From Nocardia speluncae NBRC 108251 (GTDB taxonomy: Bacteria; Actinomycetota; Actinomycetes; Mycobacteriales; Mycobacteriaceae): a stretch of DNA of 64,000 nt. Both the position numbers and the translations under genes were made by a program. Of this stretch, positions 34,120 to 43,825 are shown one piece after another (positions within the stretch are counted from its first letter, which is position 1; each line of letters starts with the position of its first letter). The notes beneath the pieces were generated by a model. It searched no databases. It had not been told where the DNA came from and worked only from the letters and a program-made list of their open reading frames with translations. The stretch lies in assembly GCF_001613245.1 (NCBI RefSeq), contig NZ_BDBZ01000034.1:48203-112202 (forward strand), given 5' to 3'.

Positions 34120-35922
34120 ATGTCACCCGCTGACGCCTTCGTATCGAGCACGCGCACCATCACCGCGCCCGCCAAACCCGCGCCCGCCGATCAGCCCGCG
34201 TGGAACCAGCAGAAGAACTCGTCCATGCCGGTGTTCCGCTACCGGCCGTTCGCCGACGAGGTCGAACCCGTCACGCTGTCCGACCGGACCTGGCCGGACA
34301 AGGTGATCGACCGCGCTCCCTCCTGGTGCGCCGTCGACCTGCGCGACGGTAACCAGGCACTGATCGACCCGATGAGCCCCGCCCGCAAACGCCGGATGTT
34401 CGATCTGCTGGTGCGGATGGGTTACAAGGAGATCGAGGTCGGTTTCCCGTCGGCCAGCCAGACCGATTTCGATTTCGTCCGCGAGATCATCGAAGACGGC
34501 GCGATCCCCGACGATGTCACCATCCAGGTGCTGACCCAGTGCCGTCCCGAACTGATCGAGCGGACCTTCGAGGCCTGCTCCGGCGCCACGAACGTGATCG
34601 TGCACTTCTACAACTCGACATCCATCCTGCAACGGCGGGTGGTGTTCCGGGCCGATCGAGACGCGGTCCGCAAGATCGCCACCGACGCCGCGCGGCTGTG
34701 CCTGGAGGTCGAGCAGCGCTACCCGGACACCGATTGGCGTTACGAATACAGCCCGGAGTCCTACACCGGCACCGAGCTGGAATACGCCAAGGAGGTCTGC
34801 GACGCGGTCTCCGAGATCATCGCCCCGACCCCGGACAAACCGCTGATCATCAACCTCCCCGCGACCGTGGAGATGGCGACCCCGAACGTGTACGCCGACT
34901 CCATCGAGTGGATGCACCGCAACCTGGCGCGGCGCGATTCGATCGTGCTGTCGCTGCATCCGCACAACGACCGGGGCACTGCCGTCGCCGCCGCGGAACT
35001 CGGGTATCAGGCCGGTGCCGACCGGATCGAGGGCTGCCTGTTCGGCAACGGCGAACGCACCGGCAACGTCTGCCTGGTGACCCTGGGGATGAATATGTTC
35101 TCCCAAGGTGTGGACCCGCAGATCAACTTCTCCGATATCGACGAGATCCGCCGGACGGTGGAGTACTGCAACCAGTTGCCCGTGCACGAACGCCACCCCT
35201 ACGGCGGCGACCTGGTGTACACCGCGTTCTCCGGCAGCCATCAGGACGCCATCAACAAGGGCCTCGACGCCATGAAGGCCGCCGCGGACGCCGCCGACAC
35301 CGATATCGACGATACGTCGTGGGAGGTGCCCTACCTGCCGATCGACCCGAAGGACGTCGGCCGGACCTACGAAGCCGTCATCCGGGTCAACTCGCAGTCC
35401 GGTAAGGGCGGTGTCGCCTACATCATGAAGACCGATCACGGCCTGTCGCTGCCGCGCCGGCTGCAGATCGAGTTCTCCCAGGCCGTCCAGCAGATCACCG
35501 ACGGTGAGGGCGGCGAGGTCACGCCGAAGGAGATGTGGGACGCCTTCGCCGACGAGTACCTGACTCCGATCCGGCCACTGGAGCGGATGCGGCAGAAGGT
35601 GACCGCCTCGGAAACCGACGGTGGCACCGACAGCATCACCGCAGTGGTCAAAGTGGACGGCGTCGAACAGGAGATCTCCGGTAGCGGTAACGGCCCGCTC
35701 GCGGCATTCGTCGACGCCATCGCAGCGGTCGGCTATCAGGTCGAAGTGCTCGACTACTCCGAGCACGCGCTGTCGGCGGGCGACGACGCCCAGGCAGCGG
35801 CATATGTGGAATGCGCGATAGGCGACCGGATCGTCTGGGGTGTGGGTATTGCCACCTCGATCACGACGGCCTCGCTGCGCGCGGTGGTCTCGGCGGTCAA
35901 CCGGGCTGCCGCCAGGCAATAA
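34120..35922 (+). CDS. leuA: 2-isopropylmalate synthase
   Basis: 600 residues. It condenses acetyl-CoA with 2-ketoisovalerate, the first step of leucine synthesis. Seen: TIM-barrel motif CAVDLRDGNQALIDPM with metal and substrate ligands, YNSTSILQRRVVF, SLHPHNDRGTAVAAAELG with the metal His pair, and a C-terminal LeuA dimer domain (about 460-600) that binds leucine for feedback. The N-terminal 50-residue extension is typical of actinobacteria. ATG 34120 follows CGGAGA. Likely controlled by the leader peptide attenuator. Homologous to Rv3710. Confidence 0.96.
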   Translation: MSPADAFVSSTRTITAPAKPAPADQPAWNQQKNSSMPVFRYRPFADEVEPVTLSDRTWPDKVIDRAPSWCAVDLRDGNQALIDPMSPARKRRMFDLLVRMGYKEIEVGFPSASQTDFDFVREIIEDGAIPDDVTIQVLTQCRPELIERTFEACSGATNVIVHFYNSTSILQRRVVFRADRDAVRKIATDAARLCLEVEQRYPDTDWRYEYSPESYTGTELEYAKEVCDAVSEIIAPTPDKPLIINLPATVEMATPNVYADSIEWMHRNLARRDSIVLSLHPHNDRGTAVAAAELGYQAGADRIEGCLFGNGERTGNVCLVTLGMNMFSQGVDPQINFSDIDEIRRTVEYCNQLPVHERHPYGGDLVYTAFSGSHQDAINKGLDAMKAAADAADTDIDDTSWEVPYLPIDPKDVGRTYEAVIRVNSQSGKGGVAYIMKTDHGLSLPRRLQIEFSQAVQQITDGEGGEVTPKEMWDAFADEYLTPIRPLERMRQKVTASETDGGTDSITAVVKVDGVEQEISGSGNGPLAAFVDAIAAVGYQVEVLDYSEHALSAGDDAQAAAYVECAIGDRIVWGVGIATSITTASLRAVVSAVNRAAARQ

Positions 35923-35942
35923 TCCGAGCTCGTCGGAGCACC

Positions 35943-35985
35943 CCTCGGCCGCCGTACCCGCACCCGCCGGGTACGGCGGCCGAGG
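35943..35985 (+). terminator. Strong hairpin after leuA
   Basis: Perfect 17-bp stem CCTCGGCCGCCGTACCC (35943-35959) with its complement at 35969-35985 and a 9-base loop, 20 bases past the leuA stop. Confidence 0.85.
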
Positions 35986-36089
35986 TGGGGAATCCACCGG
36001 CGTGCGTTACGCTGCGCACCTGCTAGCGTTGGTGCCGACTCCACGCCGCCGAGCTCTCTGCTCGAAAAACCCGAGCAGATGGGGGAACT

Positions 36090-38327
36090 GTGACTACTGA
36101 CGACCACAACCCGACTTCCCAGCCCTGGCCCCCGAGTCAACCGGTGGATACCGCCGGTGGCGGTGAGCAGGAGAAAACACCGCCCACCGATGTGACCACC
36201 GGATCGGCATCGGACATCGACGCGGATACGCGGACCGGCGATGCCGAGAGTTCCTCCGCCGCGGTGACCGAGAACGCCGCCGGAAGCGACGCGGATCCTT
36301 CCCCTGCCGACAACTCCCGGTACCAGGCTCCCGAGGCCGGTACGCCCGCACCGTGGCCCGCCGATCCCGCGACCGGCCCGTGGGGTGGACAGGACGGATT
36401 CGCCCCGCCCGGTGCAGACGGTCAGGCACCCGCCGGTAACGGTGCGGCGCCGATCGATTCGTTCGCGCCACCGGCCCCCGGCGGCCAGTTCACCGCCCCC
36501 GGCGCCGAATCCTTCGCACCCGGCAGCGGACAGTTCACTCAGCCGGATCCGAACCAGTTCGCTCCCGCGAACACCGGATACCCGAGCGGTCAGTTCGCAC
36601 AACCGGGTCCCGGCCCATACCTGCCGCCGAATCCCACGCACGGCAGCGGACAGTTCGCGCAACCGGACCCGAATCAGTTCCCGTCCGCGAACACCGGGTA
36701 TGCCGGCGGTCAGTTCGCACCGCCGGACCCGAATCAATTCCAGGCCACGAACTTCGCGCCGGGCGCCGGACCGTTCGATCAACAGAACCCGTACCAGGCC
36801 CCCACCGGCCCCGGCGGATTCGAGCCACCGCAGCCCGGTGGCTTCCAGGTACCCGAGGCCGGTGGTCCGCACAGCGGTGGCCAGTTCGAACACCAGTCGG
36901 GGTTCCAGGCACCCGGGCCCGAGAGCAGTGCACCGTACGGAAGTGGGCAGTTCCCGACTGCCGACCCGAATCTCTATCCCGGACAGCACAACCCGGAGCA
37001 CTCGCCCTACGGCGCTCCCGGCGCAGGCGGGCCGTGGCCGGACGGCGGCAGTCAATTCGACCAGGCCCCAGGTAGTTACGCGCCGGGCGCCTCCCCCGAA
37101 TCCGGTGCCGTTCCCGTGCCGCAGGGCGATGCTCCAGGTAGCCCGGTCTACGGCTGGGCTCCGCCACCGATACCGGCCGCACCACCCCAGCAGCAGCCTT
37201 TCCAGCAGCAGCCGCCGGTAGGCAACCCGCCGGCCGGACAGTTCGGGACACCGGAGTGGGGTGGCAACCCGGCACAGCAGGCCGGCGGCGGACAGCAACC
37301 CCACCAGCAGCAGCAGTTCCAGCAGCAGCCGGGCCAACCGGGGCAAGGGCAGTTCCAGCCGCGGCATATGCCGGAACCGGGCCAACCGGGGCATTCGGTC
37401 AACGATCTGGACCTGCTGAAACGTGCACGTAAGGCCCCCCGGGGCGGTTGGCGCCGGGCGGTGCACAAGGTTTCGCGCGGAGTGATCAACCCGGGTGAAT
37501 CGGCTGCCGATGTCGTCCACCGCGACCTGGCGGGCCGGGTGAACGCGCCGGTACACGGCGATTTCCGGATCGCGATCCTCTCGCTCAAGGGCGGGGTCGG
37601 CAAAACCACCACAACGGTCGGCCTGGGAGCCACCTTCGCCTCGCAGCGCGGCGATCGGGTGATCGCCATCGACGCCAACCCCGACCTCGGTACCCTCGCC
37701 CACCGGGTGCCGCGGCAGACCCGCTCCACCGTGCGCAATCTGCTGGAAGATCAGAACATCACCCGGTACTCGGATGTGCGCGCGCATACCTCGCAATCGC
37801 CGAGCCGGTTGGAAGTGCTGGCCAGCGAGCAGGATCCGGCGGTTTCCGAGGCGTTCAGCGAGGCCGACTACCGGCGCGCGATCGGGGTTCTGCAGTCGTT
37901 CTACAACATCATCCTGACCGACTGCGGTACCGGGCTGATGCATTCGGCGATGTCCGGGGTGCTCGATATGGCGAGTTCGCTCGTCCTGGTGACCTCGCCC
38001 GCCATCGACGGTGCGCGCAGCGCCTCGGCCACGCTGGATTGGCTGGACCACCACGGGTATTCACATCTGGTGCGGCAGACGGTGGTGGTGGTGAACGCCT
38101 CGCGGCGCGGCTCCACCTCGGTGAATCTGGATCATCTGCGCCGGTTGTTCCTGGACCGCACCCGCGCGGTGCAGGTGGTGCCGTTCGACGATCATCTCGC
38201 CGAGGGCGCCGAAATCGATCTGGAGCTGGTGAGCAAGCCGACCCGGCTCGCACTGCTGGAACTGGCCGCGATGGTCGCCGACGACTTCGCCAATGTGGAC
38301 GGGTATCCGTACGGCAACCGTTACTGA
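36090..38327 (+). CDS. EspI-like Pro/Gln-rich protein with MinD/ParA ATPase domain
   Basis: 745 residues. Seen: about 440 residues of Pro/Gly/Gln-rich low complexity holding four 20-residue repeats (146-225), a short basic segment (RARKAPRGGWRRAVHK), then a MinD-like domain with deviant Walker A SLKGGVGKTTTTVGLG (about 497-512), DANPDLGTLAHRV and TDCGTGLMHSAM. This layout matches EspI/Rv3876 and its mycobacterial relatives, associated with type VII secretion and envelope processes. No ESX genes are in the window, so it is an orphan here. GTG 36090 follows GGGGGAA. The stop overlaps the convergent LysR gene by seven bases. Confidence 0.87.
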   Translation: MTTDDHNPTSQPWPPSQPVDTAGGGEQEKTPPTDVTTGSASDIDADTRTGDAESSSAAVTENAAGSDADPSPADNSRYQAPEAGTPAPWPADPATGPWGGQDGFAPPGADGQAPAGNGAAPIDSFAPPAPGGQFTAPGAESFAPGSGQFTQPDPNQFAPANTGYPSGQFAQPGPGPYLPPNPTHGSGQFAQPDPNQFPSANTGYAGGQFAPPDPNQFQATNFAPGAGPFDQQNPYQAPTGPGGFEPPQPGGFQVPEAGGPHSGGQFEHQSGFQAPGPESSAPYGSGQFPTADPNLYPGQHNPEHSPYGAPGAGGPWPDGGSQFDQAPGSYAPGASPESGAVPVPQGDAPGSPVYGWAPPPIPAAPPQQQPFQQQPPVGNPPAGQFGTPEWGGNPAQQAGGGQQPHQQQQFQQQPGQPGQGQFQPRHMPEPGQPGHSVNDLDLLKRARKAPRGGWRRAVHKVSRGVINPGESAADVVHRDLAGRVNAPVHGDFRIAILSLKGGVGKTTTTVGLGATFASQRGDRVIAIDANPDLGTLAHRVPRQTRSTVRNLLEDQNITRYSDVRAHTSQSPSRLEVLASEQDPAVSEAFSEADYRRAIGVLQSFYNIILTDCGTGLMHSAMSGVLDMASSLVLVTSPAIDGARSASATLDWLDHHGYSHLVRQTVVVVNASRRGSTSVNLDHLRRLFLDRTRAVQVVPFDDHLAEGAEIDLELVSKPTRLALLELAAMVADDFANVDGYPYGNRY
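36525..36764 (+). repeat. Four 60-bp tandem repeats in the EspI-like gene
   Basis: Encodes SGQFTQPDPNQFAPANTGYP and three variants with exactly 20-residue period (residues 146-225). The second copy is the most diverged. The period and in-frame length mean copy number can change without breaking the gene. Confidence 0.85.
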
Positions 38328-39262
38328 CCGGGTGCCGCGGGCGGGGGTTCCGCGGTGATCCGGCGGGCCGCCGTCTCGAAGGAATCCAGTACGGCCGCGA
38401 TGGCCGGACGGGTATCGGCGCGCGGCCGGGTGACCAGATCGTACATCCGGGCAGCGCGGACGCCGGATAACCGGAGCTGGGACAGACCGGTGTGGGTCAC
38501 GGCGTAGCGGGGCATGAGCGCTACCCCGTACCCGGCGGCGACCAGTGTTTCGATCATGCGGAAATCATTGAGCCGCTGAACGATTCGCGGCGCTACACCG
38601 GTAACGGTGGCGATCGATCGCAGGACATCGTCCACCGGGAAACCACCGCGCACACTCAGCCATGCCTCTTCGGCCAGTTCCGCCGGCGTCACCGCAGATT
38701 TTCCGGCCAGCGGATGGCCGGGCGCAACGAGCACATCGATGGGCTCGCGCATGAGTACCCGGGAGCCGATCCGGGGCCCGGACACCGGGGCGGCCCGCTC
38801 GTCGCGATGGGTGAGCACAATGTCGTAATCGGCCAGTAGGCGCGGTGTCCGGGTGGGCGGCACGTCCTCGTCACCGGCCACGATCTCCACACCGCTGCCC
38901 GCCATGGCCGGTAGGACATGCGGTAGCAGCAGCGCCCCTCCGGACGGGAACACTGCCACGCGCACCTGCCCGCGGGGCGAGCCCCGGTAGTGGGCCATTT
39001 CGGCGACCGCGCGATCGAGTGCGGCCAGCACCTCGTCGGCGCGGACCACGAGGGCGTGGCCCGCATCGGTCAGCCGCACCCGGCGGCCGCTGGGTTCGAG
39101 CAGAGTGACGCCCGCCTCCCGGGTGAGCACCTTCAATTGCTGTGATACCGCCGACGGTGTCATCGACAGGGCCGCTGCTACGGCGCCGACCGTGCCGCGA
39201 TCGGCGAATTCCCGCAGGATACGGAGCCGCTCCACGGATAAGTTCGGACCCGCCGAGACCAT
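38321..39262 (-). CDS. LysR-family transcriptional regulator
   Basis: 313 residues. Seen: N-terminal winged helix LRILREFADRGTVGAVAAAL then SMTPSAVSQQLKVLTREAG, and a substrate-binding region with FPSGGALLLPHVLPA. It is divergent from an EamA transporter gene, with an inverted repeat of LysR type (TTCAA-N11-TTGAA) in the 71-base gap. Control of that exporter is the obvious inference, with the inducer unknown. ATG 39262. Confidence 0.92.
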   Translation of the reverse strand: MVSAGPNLSVERLRILREFADRGTVGAVAAALSMTPSAVSQQLKVLTREAGVTLLEPSGRRVRLTDAGHALVVRADEVLAALDRAVAEMAHYRGSPRGQVRVAVFPSGGALLLPHVLPAMAGSGVEIVAGDEDVPPTRTPRLLADYDIVLTHRDERAAPVSGPRIGSRVLMREPIDVLVAPGHPLAGKSAVTPAELAEEAWLSVRGGFPVDDVLRSIATVTGVAPRIVQRLNDFRMIETLVAAGYGVALMPRYAVTHTGLSQLRLSGVRAARMYDLVTRPRADTRPAIAAVLDSFETAARRITAEPPPAAPGQ

Positions 39263-39290
39263 TAAGAAATTCTAAATCATTCGTCCATAA

Positions 39291-39332
39291 CAATTCAATT
39301 GTCCTCATCGTTCAAACATCCCACGATTGAAC
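39291..39332. promoter_or_regulatory. LysR-type boxes between lysR and the EamA gene
   Basis: GTTCAA-N11-TTGAAC (39310-39332) fits the T-N11-A LysR site and ends one base before the transporter GTG. CAATTCAATTG (39291-39301) is a second, perfect palindrome. The gap is AT-rich compared with its surroundings. Confidence 0.6.
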
Positions 39333-39333
39333 G

Positions 39334-40428
39334 GTGACCTCCCGTGACCGCCTCCTCGCCGCGACCGTCGTCCTGCTGTGGGGCGTGAACTTCCTGGCCA
39401 TCCGAGTCGGACTCGACCATCTACCACCGTTCTTCTTCGCCGCCCTGCGCTTCGCGGTCATCGCGCTGCCCGCGGTGCTGTTCATCCCGCGGCCACGAGT
39501 CCGAATGCGCTGGATCCTGCTCTACGGCACGGGTTTCGGGATCCTGCAATTCGCATTCCTGTTCACCGCGATGCGAATCGGCATGCCCACCGGGCTGGCT
39601 TCGCTGGTGCTGCAATCCTCCGCGCCGTTCACGGTGGTCCTGGGCGCCCTACTGCTGCGGGAACGGTTGCGGCCGGTACAGGTCGCCGGGCTGCTCGTCG
39701 CAGTAGCGGGAATGGCGTTGATCGGCTGGAATCAGTTCGCGCATGCCGCACTGCTGCCCGTACTGCTGACGCTGGCCGCCGGATTCGGCTGGGCGCTGGG
39801 CAATATCGGGGCCCGCCGGGCAAGCGTGGAAGCTCCCGGAAGCAATCCGCTACACCTGACCTTGTGGATCACCACGGTGCCCGTGCTGCCGCTGCTGGCG
39901 ATATCCGCACTCTGGGAGGGCCCCACGGCGGGCGTGGAGGCGCTGCGGGACACCTTCACCGCGGACGGCTGGCCCGCACTGATGGCCCTCGGCTATACGG
40001 CCGTACTGGCGACCGTGGTCGGGTCGGGTATGTGGACCTACCTGATGAGCCGGTATCCGGCGGGGACCGTCGCACCGCTGTCGCTGCTGGTCCCGGTGGT
40101 CGGTTTCACCGCGGCATGGATGTTCCTGGGTGAGACGCCCGCACCGGCGACCCTGATCGGCGGCGCGGTGGTCATCGCGGGTGCTTTTGCGGCCACTGCG
40201 GGTGCCCGCAAACCGGCTGCCTCGCGCCGGGATGCCCTGGTGGCGGCCGGGAACACCCCCCTACCCGGGCCGGAGGATCTCGTCGCGCAGCAAGGCGCCG
40301 TATCGGCGCCGCCGGGAGCCGGCCCGGCGCCGAAGCCGGACGCCTCCGCGCTCCGATACAGCGGCAGGGTAACCGGGGCGGTAGGGGCCACGGACTCCGG
40401 GCGTCCCGCCGAACACGCGCTCCGGTAG
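39334..40428 (+). CDS. EamA/DMT-family transporter
   Basis: 364 residues with ten hydrophobic segments in two EamA halves, starting TSRDRLLAATVVLLWGVNFL and with the second half around GFGWALGNIGARRA. Family members export amino acids, purines or drugs. The last 75 residues are a Pro/Ala-rich cytoplasmic tail. The GTG start is immediately after the LysR-type box, so the transcript may be leaderless, or the box sits over the start to repress. Substrate unknown. Confidence 0.87.
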   Translation: MTSRDRLLAATVVLLWGVNFLAIRVGLDHLPPFFFAALRFAVIALPAVLFIPRPRVRMRWILLYGTGFGILQFAFLFTAMRIGMPTGLASLVLQSSAPFTVVLGALLLRERLRPVQVAGLLVAVAGMALIGWNQFAHAALLPVLLTLAAGFGWALGNIGARRASVEAPGSNPLHLTLWITTVPVLPLLAISALWEGPTAGVEALRDTFTADGWPALMALGYTAVLATVVGSGMWTYLMSRYPAGTVAPLSLLVPVVGFTAAWMFLGETPAPATLIGGAVVIAGAFAATAGARKPAASRRDALVAAGNTPLPGPEDLVAQQGAVSAPPGAGPAPKPDASALRYSGRVTGAVGATDSGRPAEHALR

Positions 40429-40513
40429 CACCGAATTCCACTCGGTCGGTGCGCCGTGGACAGCGCATCCCATTAGAGTATGGCGCAATCGCGACAGCAA
40501 TCCGGATCGAGTA

Positions 40514-42331
40514 GTGGACACAATGGCACAGCATCGGTGGCCCGCCACGGGTACCGCAACGGTTTCTGATCAGCGGACCACCGGAGTCGGGGGGATTTCC
40601 CGGCGCACCGCGCTCCGGGCGGCGGCCGCCGGAGCCGGCGCCGCCGCCGCGGCGACACTACCCATCCGATCGGCCGGTGCCGCGAAAACCCGGGTCGCCG
40701 TGCTGGGCGGCGGGGTCGCCGGACTCACCGCGGCCCACGAACTCGCCGAACGCGGATACGAAGTCACCGTCTACGAACGCCGGGCGCTCGGTGGCAAGGC
40801 CCGCAGTATGGGCGTACCCGGCACCGGCGGCGGCGGGCGTCCCGACCTGCCCGGCGAACACGGTTTCCGCTTCTTCCCCGGTTTCTACCGGCACGTCCCC
40901 GACACCATGCGGCGGATCCCGTTCGCCGCCAACCGCCACGGGGTATGGGACAACCTGGTGACGGCGCCCGACGCCCGCTTCTCGAGGGCCGGCGGCGACG
41001 ATATCCGCGTCTCGATGAAATTCGGGGATCTGTCCACCGTGACCGCCGACGGTATGCGGGAAAGCCTCTCCTCGGTGATCTCCACCATGCTGAAGATGCC
41101 GCCCCAGGAGGGGCTGTTCTTCGCCAACCGGCTGCTGGTGTTCTACACCAGCTGCGATGCGCGCCGCCTGGGACAGTGGGAGCGGACCTCCTGGCTCGAT
41201 TTCGTGGGCGGCCACGAACGATCGCACGAGTTCCGGGCGCTGGTTTCGCGCACTCTGACCAGCCTGCTGGTCGCGGCCAAAGACGAGCTGGCCAGTGTGC
41301 GGACCATCGGCACGATGGGTGAGCAGTTCCTCGGTAATCCGCTGAAGATCGGCTTCGACGGAGACCTGGACCGAGTGCTGAACGGCCCCACCAACAGCGC
41401 CTGGATCGACCCCTGGGTGACGCTGCTGCGCGATCTCGGAGTGCGGTTCGAGGTCGGGGCCGAGGTCCGCGGACTCGATATCACCGACCGGCGGATCACC
41501 GGCGCCCGGATCGTCACCGCAAACCGCGGCACCGAAACGGTGACGGCGGATCATTTCGTGGTCGCACTTCCCGCGGAACGCGCCCGCGACCTGTGGAGCG
41601 CCGATATCCTCACCGCCTGGCCCGCACTGGCGAAGATGAGCGCGCTCTACACCGACTGGATGACCGGAATCCAGTTCTACCTGCGCCGCGGTGCCGCGCT
41701 CGGCAGCGGGCACAGTGCCTATATCGACTCGCCCTGGTCGCTCACCTCGATCGCCCAGAACGCCCTCTGGGCGCGCAAACTGCCCGAATACGGCGACGGG
41801 ACAGTACAGGACTGCCTCTCCGTGGATATCTCCGACTGGAACACCCCTGGGATATTGTTCGGCAAAACCGCCAAGGAGTGCACACACGAGGAAATCGCGA
41901 AGGAAACGTGGGCGCAGATCCTCGCCCATCTCAACGATCGCGAAGAACTGCTCCGCGACACCGATCTGCATTCGTGGTTCCTCGACCCCGGTATCACCTG
42001 GCACGCCGATCGCGGTGAAAACAGCAACGCCGACCCGCTGCTCATCAACACCGCCGGCTCGTGGGATGCACGCCCCGAACCGCACGGCGGAGTCGAAAAT
42101 CTCTTCCTGGCGGGCGACTATGTGCGCACGAATATCGACCTGGCAACCATGGAGGGCGCCAACGAATCCGCCCGGTCGGCAGTGAACGCGCTGCTCGACG
42201 TCACCGGATCGGATGCGCCACGCTGCCGCACCTACACCCTTTACCGGGCTGTCGAACTCGAGCCGCTTCGTCAGGCCGACACCGCCGACTATGCCGCCGG
42301 GCGCCCGAACCGGTTCGATATCCAGTTCTGA
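40514..42331 (+). CDS. Tat-exported FAD-dependent amine-oxidase-like protein
   Basis: 605 residues. Seen: a twin-Arg type N-terminus ISRRTALRAAAAGAGAAAAA, the FAD motif VAVLGGGVAGLTAAHELAER and YERRALGGKARS of the phytoene desaturase/amine oxidase fold, and a C-terminal FAD contact NLFLAGDYVRTNIDLATMEG. The group includes hydroxysqualene dehydroxylase (HpnE) and 15-cis-phytoene desaturase relatives, with substrate unknown for this one. No isoprenoid genes are adjacent here. GTG 40514 or ATG 40523 could start it; neither has a clear ribosome site. Confidence 0.8.
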   Translation: MDTMAQHRWPATGTATVSDQRTTGVGGISRRTALRAAAAGAGAAAAATLPIRSAGAAKTRVAVLGGGVAGLTAAHELAERGYEVTVYERRALGGKARSMGVPGTGGGGRPDLPGEHGFRFFPGFYRHVPDTMRRIPFAANRHGVWDNLVTAPDARFSRAGGDDIRVSMKFGDLSTVTADGMRESLSSVISTMLKMPPQEGLFFANRLLVFYTSCDARRLGQWERTSWLDFVGGHERSHEFRALVSRTLTSLLVAAKDELASVRTIGTMGEQFLGNPLKIGFDGDLDRVLNGPTNSAWIDPWVTLLRDLGVRFEVGAEVRGLDITDRRITGARIVTANRGTETVTADHFVVALPAERARDLWSADILTAWPALAKMSALYTDWMTGIQFYLRRGAALGSGHSAYIDSPWSLTSIAQNALWARKLPEYGDGTVQDCLSVDISDWNTPGILFGKTAKECTHEEIAKETWAQILAHLNDREELLRDTDLHSWFLDPGITWHADRGENSNADPLLINTAGSWDARPEPHGGVENLFLAGDYVRTNIDLATMEGANESARSAVNALLDVTGSDAPRCRTYTLYRAVELEPLRQADTADYAAGRPNRFDIQF

Positions 42332-42586
42332 AACCGGACCGCGCCGTCTCCAGAGAGACAAGGGCCGCCCCAGCGGTGCGCCCTTACCTCCGTGCAAGGG
42401 CCGGGGCGACCCGGCGAATTCGGCGATCGCGACCGGGCGAACTGCCGGCCCGGAGCCGGGCAGCCGGAGCGCTCCTGCGGCAGAGCTGCGCGGGCCTCCG
42501 ATCACCGTGGGCCCTCATTGTCACCAGGGCGTGAACTCACCCGCGCCGGATGAGAGCGAGCGGCGCGGATCATTAGACTGCCCGAC

Positions 42587-43825
42587 GTGGCAGATATCTC
42601 GGTGCGCGGGCGAACAGCCCTCACAGTGGCCGACGCGGCGGCGTGGGCATCGCGCAAGGCGGGCCGTGGCAACGGTTCGATGATCGGCGGCCTGCTCGCC
42701 CTGCGCATCGATCCTCAAATCATGAAGCAGCTCGGCCGCGGTCGCCGCACCGTGCTGATCACCGGCACCAACGGCAAATCCACCACCACCCGGATGACCA
42801 CCGCCGCACTGAGTACCCTCGGTGAAGTCGCCACCCAGGCCGACGGCGCCAATATGGATGCCGGGATCGTCTCGGCGCTCAACGTCCACCGCGACGCACC
42901 GCTGGCCGCCATCGAGGTGGACGAACTACATCTGCCGCACGTCACGGATGCGCTGAAACCCGAGGCGGTCGTCCTGCTGAACCTCAGCCGCGACCAGCTG
43001 GACCGGGTCGGTGAGATAAATATGATCGAACGCCGCCTGCGCTCCGGCCTGGCCCGGCATCCGGACACGATCGTCATCGCCAATTGCGACGATGTGCTGA
43101 TCACCTCGATCGCCTACGACCATCCCCATGTCATCTGGGTCGCGGCCGGGAGCGGCTGGGCGATGGACGCCACCAGTTGCCCGCGCAGCGGCGAACCCAT
43201 TCTGTGGGAGGGCCCGCACTGGCACAGCACCGGCACCGATTTCGCTCGACCGCAACCGGATTGGTGGCTCGACGGGGACAAACTCTGCGGGCCCGACGGT
43301 ATCCGGCTGCCGTTGCGACTGGCCCTGCCCGGCCGCGCAAACCGGGGTAACGCCGCCCAGGCGGTAGCCGTGGCCGTGGCCATGGGGGCCGAGGTGGAGC
43401 AGGCGTGCGCAGCCACGGGCACCGTGCAGGAGATCGCGGGCCGGTACCGCACCGTGCAGGTCGGCGAGCATGCTGCCCGGCTGCTGCTCGCCAAGAACCC
43501 GGCCGGTTGGCAGGAAGCGCTGTCGATGATCGACCACAGCGCCGCGGGCCTGGTGATCGCGGTGAACGGGCAGGTCCCCGACGGGGAGGACCTGTCGTGG
43601 CTGTGGGATGTGCGATTCGAGCATTTCGAGGACGTCCACGTCGTCGCCGCCGGGGAGCGTGCGACCGATCTGGCGGTGCGCCTGACCTACGCCGGGGTCG
43701 CGCACACCACCGTGCCGGACCCGGTCCGCGCGATCGCTTCCTGCCCGGCAGGGCAGGTCGAAGTACTGGCCAATTACACGGCGTTCCGCGATCTGAACCG
43801 TGACCTCCGGGAGCGCACACAATGA
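42587..43825 (+). CDS. murT: Lipid II isoglutaminyl synthase, MurT subunit
   Basis: 412 residues from GTG 42587. With GatD it amidates D-Glu of lipid II to D-isoglutamine, in the cytoplasm. Seen: Mur-ligase P-loop ITGTNGKSTTTRM, IEVDELHLPHV and NLSRDQLDRVGEI, and the MurT-specific C-terminal domain. The Cys4 zinc ribbon of characterised MurT is reduced here to SCPRSG and LCG. The stop overlaps gatD (ATGA). Homologous to Rv3712. Confidence 0.95.
   Translation: MADISVRGRTALTVADAAAWASRKAGRGNGSMIGGLLALRIDPQIMKQLGRGRRTVLITGTNGKSTTTRMTTAALSTLGEVATQADGANMDAGIVSALNVHRDAPLAAIEVDELHLPHVTDALKPEAVVLLNLSRDQLDRVGEINMIERRLRSGLARHPDTIVIANCDDVLITSIAYDHPHVIWVAAGSGWAMDATSCPRSGEPILWEGPHWHSTGTDFARPQPDWWLDGDKLCGPDGIRLPLRLALPGRANRGNAAQAVAVAVAMGAEVEQACAATGTVQEIAGRYRTVQVGEHAARLLLAKNPAGWQEALSMIDHSAAGLVIAVNGQVPDGEDLSWLWDVRFEHFEDVHVVAAGERATDLAVRLTYAGVAHTTVPDPVRAIASCPAGQVEVLANYTAFRDLNRDLRERTQ

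Noticed and set aside
34123..35997. A 624-residue minus-strand open frame antisense to leuA
   Set aside because: leuA on the plus strand has all catalytic motifs. The antisense frame has the composition of a mirrored coding sequence.
35754..38054. A 766-residue minus-strand open frame antisense to the EspI-like gene
   Set aside because: Arg/Gly-rich shadow of a Pro/Gly-rich gene. The plus-strand MinD motifs settle the coding strand.
40658..42505. A 615-residue minus-strand open frame antisense to the amine-oxidase-like gene
   Set aside because: Same effect. The FAD motifs are on the plus strand.
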